Shown here piece by piece: positions 55,941-64,000 of a DNA stretch of 64,000 nt; position 1 is the first letter of the stretch; each line of letters starts with the position of its first letter. The notes under the pieces are model-generated. The model made no database searches and was not told the DNA's origin. It saw only the letters and a list, made by a program, of their open reading frames with translations. The stretch lies in NCBI GenBank assembly GCA_032871835.1, contig CM065298.1:71452154-71516153 (forward strand). The letters are read 5' to 3'. Made by a program: the position numbers and the translations under genes. The DNA comes from Dipteronia dyeriana (taxonomy: Eukaryota; Streptophyta; Magnoliopsida; Sapindales; Sapindaceae).

Positions 55941-58162
55941 TGACAAGACACATCGTTACGATGTTGTAAAATATAAACATTTAAGTTCGGCCTTGGAAGG
56001 GCGCAAGTCACAAAGACTAGCACAGCGGTAAGCTATGGATCGATCCACCGGGAGGTGGGATTCACCGACCGTCTCTAGTTCTAGCTATTATTACAACACT
56101 CCGAGTGGACTTGTGTGTTGTGTGTTCGGAAAAGTGAATAATAATATAACTAAATAAATTATATAAATAATATATACAATGATAGATGGAATGAAGATAT
56201 GCATGAAATGTGGTTACACTAGAAAAATTACTCAACCGCGACAATCCTCCTAATTATGTTCTAGAATCACCTAATCCTCAAATGTGCAAGTATATCATAG
56301 GCTCGTATCCCCTTAACTAATCTCTAATCTCTCTTGATGTCTTGGAGATAGTATCCATATATACCGAAAATCTCTCTCAAACAATCCGGACAATATATAT
56401 GAACCCATTAAGCACGTGGAATACATATTGAACCCTATACGCTAGCCTAGTTGTTCTAGTACTTTCTAGTCAAGCATAGTGAATGTTTATCTAAGAATTG
56501 TCAAACACGTCTCCTTTCGGTACATAGCATCTAACCATGGATAAAATAAGCAAAGGCTTTAAGCACTCAAAATATCCATATAACAACACAAGAACAAGAA
56601 AAATGTAGGTGGTCTTTACTTCAAGGTCAAAGATTCGGTTTTGTCAACTCCCTAGGATAACTTAACATGGGAAACAAGTTTACCTAACAACTACATACAA
56701 CAATGTGATTGTTATATCATTATGAACATTCAATTTAGATTAAAGGTTCACCCTCTTGATTAGGGAATTTTCCCACAATCAATTCATCACCCAATCCTAT
56801 CAAGTGGATGGATAATCGTGTCTTAATACAAAGACCCATTATGAACAAGGATATGAACCGAGGTCAATTTAGCAACTAAAAGCTTTAACTGAAACCTTTT
56901 TATTCTTTGGGGCTAAAATCCCTATTACTGAAATTACTCAATACATGGAATTTCAGGTTATCCATCAATCAATCAACAATCATGGGTATCTAATTTCTAC
57001 TCTAAATTACAACTACTCCTAAACCCAATCATGGACACATATTGATTTCTAACAATTCATGTACATCCATATCATATTAAGAGCATAAAAACACACATAT
57101 CAAAGAGCAAAACAAAATCCAAATAAATTAAGTACAAAAATATGTATATAGCACATGTGAAAGGTTTATGAATTCCCAAATTCGGTGTTACACATCAAAG
57201 ACAACAAGAAATACAAATAAATGAGCAAATAAGAGCAAACCATTGAAGACAAGTCCTCCAAAGATGCTCTTAGCCTTCCTAGCTCAAATATGGCTCCTAA
57301 TTCCTTTGTAATCTACTCTAAGATTGATGGAATAATTGTATATTTGTGAGGTGGAGGTGTATGGTGAGCTCCCATGGAGTAAAAACCTCCATGGGAGCAA
57401 GATCCTTCCTTATTTGTGGAGACGAGATGAAGAAGATAAAGAAAATGGAAGAGAGAAGAGAAGAGGTGTGAAAAGGAAAAAAAAGGGAAAAATCGTATCA
57501 AGAATGAAGAGAAAATGGAACATTTATACTGTGGAAGTTTATGGAAAGACTTTGGGGTGAAAATACAAGAATATCCCTCCATAAAATGGCTGAAAAACAC
57601 ATTTCCGCGTAGAAGTGTGATTCGATGTGTTGTTCGCATCAACATAACGTACCGCACATCAGTATGATTTGAGCGGCTGCCAAGAGGTATGGTTCGAGAT
57701 GTTGTACGCATCAACGCAGTGTACCACATATTACTTTTTGCAGATTTTTGCCCATAAGTGCGGTACGAAACGCGGTACACAACTTGGTCTCGTGCGGTTG
57801 CTTACCACACGTCTTTGTGCATCGTTACGAAAATGATCATAACTTTCTCCAGATTCCTTGGAATCACAATCTGTAAAGTGCTTTGGAAAGAAGATGTCTG
57901 AGGATTTTTGAAAAGTGGTTAAAAGCAAGGTAGTTCGATCAGAGGAGAGAGATATGACCTTCCGAAATTTTGGTCTCTACACAAGCTATTCCAAATTCTA
58001 CCCTTTAACCTCCAAAACTTTTCAGTTAAGCTCAAATACCTTTCGTAGGGAACATGTACCTACACAAGGCTCACAAACACATTAAATACCAAAATATACT
58101 TGAAAACAATAACAAAAGCTAGAAAATGGAGACCTCAAAAGGTATATTAATCGCTCCAATCA
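55941..58162 (-). mobile_element. Element E 5' LTR (2222 bp)
   Basis: Direct repeat of 51292-53516, starting tgacaagacacatcgttacg and ending atcgctccaatca. The GC-rich island is at 57612-57800 and TATA-like sequence near 57510-57530. The followed pentamer gtgac (58163-58167) completes the duplication. Frames such as 57313-57780 overlap the island and are not genes. Confidence 0.88.
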
Positions 58163-58714
58163 GTGACTGGTACAAAGTCATCGAGGTACCTACTCAAAAT
58201 GAATCCAATGAAACTTCCTTAATAAAATTTATCAACATTGATTATCCTTTATGGGAGAATCTCGATACAAAATGTCTATATTCTAGGTATCTTGGTACTT
58301 AGGTGAAAATCTAGTCGAACGAATCTAAGTACCAGGGATTCCCAAGTTTCTAGTAACTTGATATTTTGGTGATACCGAGCCAGAGGTACCTAGTACTCCT
58401 ATGTCAAGTCTCCTATGTATTCCTGATTTAAAGGAAACCTGGTAACACAGGAAAACTTAAAAACTAGTGAGGAGAAAAATGCATATTGATTACCAAGTTG
58501 CTGAGGTACTTAGTCAGAGTGATCTCTAATGATTCTTATCGAAACTTATTATCCTTTATGGAAAATCATGGTACCAAGCATCCTAATTATGGAGATTTTT
58601 TGTTACCTAGGTAGAAATTTAGTCGAATACATCTGTTGAGGTACCTACCATCCCTCTACAAGGGAAAATCGATATTCGGGCATTGACGATCCGAGTAGGC
58701 AACTATGCTCTTAC
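58163..58714 (-). other. Element H 3' region between E and solo LTR A3
   Basis: Non-coding, with recurrent ggtacctag and ggtacttaggt motifs that resemble F at 34740-34850. The end (58696-58714) is the start of H's first 135-bp repeat unit. Confidence 0.6.
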
Positions 58715-60337
58715 TGTAAGGATTATGCTAGATAGCAAGAGTGTAATATTGTAATTGACAATCTTTTCATATTAATAAAGTGATTTCTAGTTTAACAAAT
58801 CTTATAGCATTTATATTTTAATAATTATAATTGTCAAAAGTAAATAATCATTTGGTCAAAAGACTATGAGAAAAGAAGAATTGTTTATACATCTAGAAAT
58901 GTATGAGGTAGACACAATGCTTTAGTTAGTCTTAAAAAACATTCACAACTTAAAATAAAAGGTTGGGCACTTTTATCTTGTAAAAGTTGTAGATTCTTTT
59001 ACTAGCATTTGAGTGGGATCAAATGTGTTATGATGAGTCTAAAATCATCAAAGTGTGGTGTCTTTGGGCAAAAGAATCTAGTGCACTGGGTGCATTGAAT
59101 AGGATCAAAATGAAAACCTTTATCTAGAACCGTCAATGGATAAAAGTTTTCATTTGAAGACAATCGGAGAGTCTATCTAAATCCTGAGAGAAATGATGGA
59201 CTTATGGTTGCAAGTGTTATCATTTGAGCTATCAATGAGTACGATTATATAGCATAGTCTATTTTTGATAGTTTGGTGGTATTCATTTGTTAATCGATAG
59301 AGGAATTCATTTATAGATATGGACATCGTGGCTCCATTTATTGAATGAGAGTAGAATACCATCATATGGATGTTTTAAGGTATTGATTATTAAATCTTAA
59401 CATTAAGTTTTCAATAGTGTCTATTGAAACATGGCTTCTAGACAAGTCAAAATATTCAAGTTCAAAATGTGGTCATATGAGTAAATATGGTAACTTGGAG
59501 AGCTATAGGCGGTCTATGAGCTCTTAGCGATTACTGGTATTCTTCACGAGGATACACTCTCTCCAATAAGGTAATCTAGGGTATGAATGAGTAACATCAA
59601 CTTATTCTATCTTTATTTAAGAGTTCAATTTTAGTTCTTTAGTGGAATGAACTAAAATTGTATATATTGGACCTAAGTGAATCATTTTTTGATTGTGATT
59701 GGGTTGTGTCTATAGGAGCTTAAATTCAGATATCTCGCCAAGATCCCCATTCCACACGAACTTGTATGGATCACTTAATATATTCTACCGGACCAATTTA
59801 GGGGTCTATTTAGAATTGTATTAAGACATGTGAACTTGTTTCTTTTTGTAAGAATAGGTCTAGTTCACATGTGGACTTTTTATTAAGGTCCAATGGATTT
59901 ATTAAAATAAAAAAAATAATATATGGGCCATATATATGTGTTGGGCGGCAAGGCTCTTTAGAATAGCTTAATTATATTATTTTTATTTTATTATTTAATT
60001 AAATGGAAATTAATTAATTTGTTGATTAATTAATTATTTAATTAAAAGTCAAAATCGTTTTTCTATTAGGATATGGTCTCCTAAATACTATACTATTGTT
60101 GGTAGTATAATTAATATTAAAGACTATATTTGATAAGTAGAAAAATAAAAGGAATTATATATCTAATCAAATTATGAAGTCTTTAATATGGTTACAAATA
60201 AACTATTGAGTTGGATTATGAGTCTTGGTGTGGGAAAGAATTCCTTTTGGAAAATGATTCTTAACCACCAAGTAAATCCACCTAAGGATATGATTCTTAA
60301 CCACCAAGTTAATCCTTATTAGGAGAGGATTTGGTCT

Positions 60338-60386
<49 letters not shown>

Positions 60387-60963
60387 TTGTAAATTTCGAC
60401 CAAGTATGAGTTTTTGGTGTGAGAAGTTGTTTTTTTTTTAATTGTTATAAAAAGAACTTCGTCCAACTCATTATGTGAAGAATTCGGCCAAACATAGAGA
60501 AAAGAGGGAACGTTTTTGTTTTCGATAGTACACTAGTATCATTTGCATCATTTGCATCAAAAGGGTTTTGTGTACAACATTGAATCAAGGTTCACATGAG
60601 TTTCAATCAAATTGATTGATAATTCAAAAGTGACCGGACGTTCTTGGTTTTTCTCTTGGAGGATTATTGGACTAATAAAGAAGAAGATTTTGTTTGTTTC
60701 CATCCTCAGGTATACAATTTAAAGAAATGGAGCCCACACTCCTAGGTGATTCACGTTCGTGATTGGATTGGAAGATCTTGCAAATTCAGTTCGACGCTAG
60801 TTCAATCGTCACGGAAAAAAAAAAGATACGATACTTTTTATATACATCAATTAATCTAGGGTTAAGGTTCTTGTTATCAAAAGGGATTTTTTTTTTATAT
60901 ACGAAAACCCTAATTTTTGTTTTTCTCACGCTTCCATTGTGTTTTGAACTATTTTTCCCTATA
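58715..60963 (+). mobile_element. Solo LTR A3 (family A)
   Basis: 2249 bp from tgtaaggattatgctag to gaactatttttccctata. It aligns with A1 and the A 3' LTR. The flanks cttac (58710-58714) and cttat (60964-60968) differ by one base. No internal region. A (TA)23 run (60340-60385) occupies the promoter TATA position. It divides a repeat unit of H. Confidence 0.87.
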
Positions 60964-60968
60964 CTTAT

Positions 60969-61330
60969 GTCCCGGGTCCTTCTTGGGGTGGTAGCCTGAC
61001 CCAGGCGTAAGGGATGCCATTCAGCTATCCTGGTCTCGAGGAAGCGACGGGAAACAAGAGCCACAACTTCGCAACCTTATCTAGCGGGCAATTATGCTCC
61101 TACATCCAGACCCTTCTTGCTGGTGGTAGCTCGACTAAGGCATCAGGAATGCCATATAGCTCTTCCTGGTCTAAAGGAAGCGATAAGCAACCAGGACCAC
61201 AACTTCATAACCTATATTTTGCAGGCAACTCTGATCTTACGTCTAGACCCTTCTTGGGGGTGGTAGTCCGACCAATGCATCCAGAATGCCAAATGACTCT
61301 TCCCGGTTCGTGGCGATCATGGTGAACTTC
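60969..61330. repeat. Element H 3' tandem repeat, about 2.7 units of 134-137 bp
   Basis: Unit starts are at 58696 (continuing after A3), 61084 and 61221 (gcaggcaact type). Shared parts are ccttcttgg, ggtggtagc, ccgaccaa and cacaacttc. With A3 removed the spacing is about 134 and 137 bp. The open frame at 61014-61325 is a by-product. The same family is at 34849-35204 in F. Confidence 0.75.
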
Positions 61331-62690
61331 CATGGTGAAATCCTAGAGATAGAATTGAGACAAATGTAGAAGAGTAGGGAATTTTATCGATAATCAAATG
61401 GTCATACACTTTATTATTTAAGTGCCAGTACCTATACAAGATGCCACCGGTATTGTTTCACTTGAGATCAAATCTCTTCAAGTGGTTTCCATTCCAAGTA
61501 TGGTCGATAGGGCGTCCCTTTATATCTTCTAGGTTATACGCCTCGCTACGGATTACCATTTTTATAAGGTAGAGGCCTTCCTAATTCAGCGTTAGTACCC
61601 CGTCTGACCGGTTCCTTGTATTTTAGGTTACCTTTCTATGTACCAGGTCTCCTTCCTTGAAGCTTTGGACTATGACCCTCTTATAGAAGTACATTGTAAT
61701 TTAGCTATGGTAGATTGCTATTTTTTCTGCCACCCTATATAGCTTTTCTTCTAAAAGGTCCAGTGTAGTCCTGGAATTGACCTTGTTGCTTTTCGGGTCA
61801 AAGTGTTTGACCCTAAAGGAAGTCAACTTATGCTCGCTAGACAAGACCACAACAACCCAGAAAGATAAGGAGTAGTGGGTTTCCCTAGTTGCGGTCCTCT
61901 TGTGGTACGATTGGCCCATAGTACATCAGGGAGCTCCTCTGCCCACTTACCCTTCTTCTGTTATAGCTTCTTCTTCAGGAGCTTCTTGATGGTTTTGTAG
62001 GTAGCTTCCACTAGTCCATTGGTTTGAGGGTGAGCCACAGATGTGAAGTGGAGGTCGATACCCAGATTGTCACAGAATTACCGAACCTCGCATTGTCAAA
62101 TTGTTTGACGAGGTCAGCAATGACGATCATCTAGGTACCAAACCTACAAACCACATTTCTCTTTATGAATTTGGTGGTATTTTTCTTCATTATTTTAGAA
62201 ACCGGTTATGCTTCTACCCATCTTTTTAAGTAGTCAATCGCGACTTCTGAATGCTTGGCTTGACCATAAGGAAAAGTCCGATCAAGTCAACCCCCTAAAT
62301 AGCAAAGGGATATGATTAACTGATGAAGGAAAGTCGTTTCAGTTGTTAGTGGTTCAAATTGGCTGATTTCTGACAAGGCTCACATAACTGAATGAACTGC
62401 TTTGCATCATGGTGTAGAGTTAGTCAGTTGTATCCCATACGCAGTACGTGGAAGGCTAGGGCCTCTCCCTTTTTGTGGTTCCCGTAATCAACTGAAAGGA
62501 CCTCTCTAAGCACCCAACTAGCGTTATTGGATGCGAGCATCGGAGTAGTGGAATGTACCTTTCTCTGTTGTAGAGATACCCATCTACCAAGAAAAAACAA
62601 GCTGAGATCCTTTTGAGCTTGCGGACTTGTTCAGGATCTTCGGGGAGATTTTCTTCTTGGTGATAGTCCACAATAGAATCCATCCAACAT
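61331..62690 (-). pseudogene. Element H integrase (gypsy)
   Basis: On the complement from 62683: NLPEDPEQVRKLKRISACFF and LVDGYLYNRERYIPLLRC, the standard N-terminus of gypsy integrases. The HHCC finger is in later frames (LHHDAKQFIQLCEPCQKS). The core follows: VDLIGLFPYGQAKHSEVAID (first Asp, about 62255-62295), MIVIADLVKQFDNARF (second Asp, about 62090-62130) and HFTSVAHPQTNGLVEATYKT (Glu, about 61975-62045). C-terminal pieces reach about 61400. All three catalytic residues are present but several frameshifts and stops separate them. The order RT-RNase H-IN identifies gypsy. Confidence 0.85.
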
Positions 62691-63480
62691 GAGAGTCAGC
62701 CCTTCGGGCTAAGCTCTTTTCCATTTGCTTTGTTGGGCTAGGGAATTACCTAGAGGGCTTGGCCTTTGTTAGCAACTATATTAATAAGGATGTCTGATCG
62801 ATGGTTCTGTTGGTGATGTATCTACGCTAGATTGAATCCTTTGAACCAAGACCTGAGCTTCTGGACTCGCTCGAGGTAGGCTGTCGTGTTGTCATAATTG
62901 GCCTGATAGAGTCTGGTAACCTGGAAAATGACAAGTTGTGAATCAATTCTAACATGGAGATAATCTACCCCGAGCTAGGCTGCCACTCTCATCCCTACTA
63001 GCAAAGGTTCATACTCTACTTCATTATTGGTGGCACCGAATTCAGAATGAAAATAGTGGTAACACTTAACCTTCTTTAGATCAGTTAATATGATCCATAC
63101 TCCCTTACCTGGCAGACGTAATTGGCCAATATACAGGATCAGAACCTCTTGATAAGTTGGCCAATATGTGGGTTCCTGATCTTTCTAGGGAATCAGGTCC
63201 ATACTCGATGTGGTACGAGGATCAGGGATCGTGGAGAACTCAACCACGAAGTCTGTAAGAGCATAAGCTTTGATTAGGGTTTCAGCTTTAAATTTGATGT
63301 CCTTCTAGGTGAGTTCGAGGGCCAATAACACCTATCTCCCCGACACATCTGGCATCTACAGAAATTGGTGGAGTGGTTGATCGGTGACTACTGCAATCAA
63401 ATGAGCCTGGAAGTATGGGTGGAGCTTCCTTGTTGAGGTTGCTAAAGCGAAGATGAGCCTCTCTAAAAGAATATAGTTCT
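62691..63480 (-). pseudogene. Element H RNase H and linker
   Basis: Short readable pieces on the complement include EFGATNNEVEYEPLLVG (about 62990-63045), the RNase H motif with the conserved Glu. It is surrounded by broken frames. The region lies between RT and integrase, as in gypsy pol. Confidence 0.7.
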
Positions 63481-64000
63481 CCTATGGTTTAGTTAATATG
63501 TCGCTCACATTGTAATTGGGTCACAGGACCCTATCCCCATATTAATTAACCAAGGGCCCACTAGCTGCTGTCTCTGATACGCCCAGGTATATTCGTAGCT
63601 CTTACTCGGGCATTGGTTTGACCATAAATGGTGGACTAGATAAGTATTCCTTCAAGGACTAAAAAGCTTGCTCATTGTCTTAGTCCCATTGTACATTTTC
63701 CCTTGCTTGATGGCTTCAAAGAAAGTGAGGCACTTATCTATAGACCGCGATATGAAGCAGTTGAGAGCTACTATCCGACCGGTTAAAACCTGTACCTACT
63801 TAAGAGAACTGCGAGACTCAAGATTCAAAATGGCCCAAATCATCTTTGGGTTGGCCTCTATTCTCTTTTCATGGACTATGAATCCAAGGAACTTCCATGC
63901 TACCACCCCGAAGGTGCAATAGTTAGGGTTCTACCGCATCTGGTTCTCTCTTACTATCTCGAAGAACCGATAGAGGTGGTCCTGGTGCTGGTCTGCTACC
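63481..64000 (-). pseudogene. Element H reverse transcriptase, C-terminal part
   Basis: The complement of 64000-63660 reads ADQHQDHLYRFFEIVRENQM, then CTFGVVAWKFLGFIVHEKRI, EANPKMIWAILNLESRSSLK, a stop, then VQVLTGRIVALNCFISRSID and KCLTFFEAIKQGK. This is the thumb and connection of gypsy RT. The YxDD motif would lie just outside the window. It fixes H as a minus-strand gypsy element continuing to the right. Confidence 0.87.

Larger units (their letters stand above)
51292..58162 (-). mobile_element. Non-coding gypsy-type element E (LARD-like), nested in H
   Basis: It is 6871 bp on the minus strand. The 5' LTR is 55941-58162 and the 3' LTR 51292-53516. It has a tRNA-Asp-type primer site at 55920-55937 and perfect GTGAC duplications on both sides. 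The internal 2.4 kb have no gag or pol frame. Large non-coding elements with intact LTRs and primer site are known as LARDs. It would need proteins from a gypsy partner; the primer-site type suggests an Athila/Tat relative, but this is inference. Confidence 0.85.

Noticed and set aside
57313..57780. 155-codon minus-strand frame
   Set aside because: It lies in the E 5' LTR over island and promoter. The corresponding part of the other LTR is not open in the same frame.
61014..61325. 103-codon plus-strand frame with repeated segments
   Set aside because: It is the tandem repeat of H read in one frame. The copy in F is not open.

Overview
The window looks like plant nuclear heterochromatin or intergenic DNA, probably angiosperm. 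I found no host gene, tRNA, rRNA or CRISPR array. Almost every base belongs to nested LTR retrotransposons. Plant origin is inferred from Ty1/copia and Ty3/gypsy elements with 0.9-2.3 kb LTRs, initiator-Met-type primer sites, Sirevirus hallmarks and gypsy elements with Tat-like features. The species cannot be named. All coding regions are decayed.

Layout, with my own letters. Sirevirus-like copia element C (minus strand) fills 1-7759. Its integrase is broken by solo LTR A1 (1256-3449). C sits in a related LTR, J (7760-8825), which sits in the 5' LTR of plus-strand copia element A (8826-26459). A's reverse transcriptase is split by a complete minus-strand Sirevirus, B (12955-23087). A ends inside the 5' LTR of another Sirevirus, G (26460-26739 and 30393-32669). 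The same LTR is also interrupted by a small minus-strand gypsy derivative, I (26740-30392).

G's pol is cut at 32670 by minus-strand Tat-like gypsy element F (32670 to about 48795). F has lost gag-pol but keeps two LTRs, a primer site, an antisense-gene remnant and three kinds of tandem repeat, including a dimeric 300-bp satellite-like array (about 37060-39650). F carries the gag-only Sirevirus D (40170-47178). F's right LTR runs directly into H, a second element of the same family (about 48796-64000). H has an antisense intron-containing gene, 3' repeats, and integrase, RNase H and reverse transcriptase on the minus strand. H is interrupted by E, a non-coding gypsy element (51292-58162), and by solo LTR A3 (58715-60963).

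Elements B, D, E and I have matching 5-bp target-site duplications; the solo LTRs A1 and A3 have duplications with one mismatch. Insertion order can therefore be read: G is oldest on the left, then A and F, then J, B, I and D, then C, then A1. The most interesting features are the antisense intron-bearing gene in H, the dimeric tandem array in F, the palindromic GC-rich islands upstream of the TATA box in several unrelated LTRs, and a gag N-terminal deletion shared by B and G.
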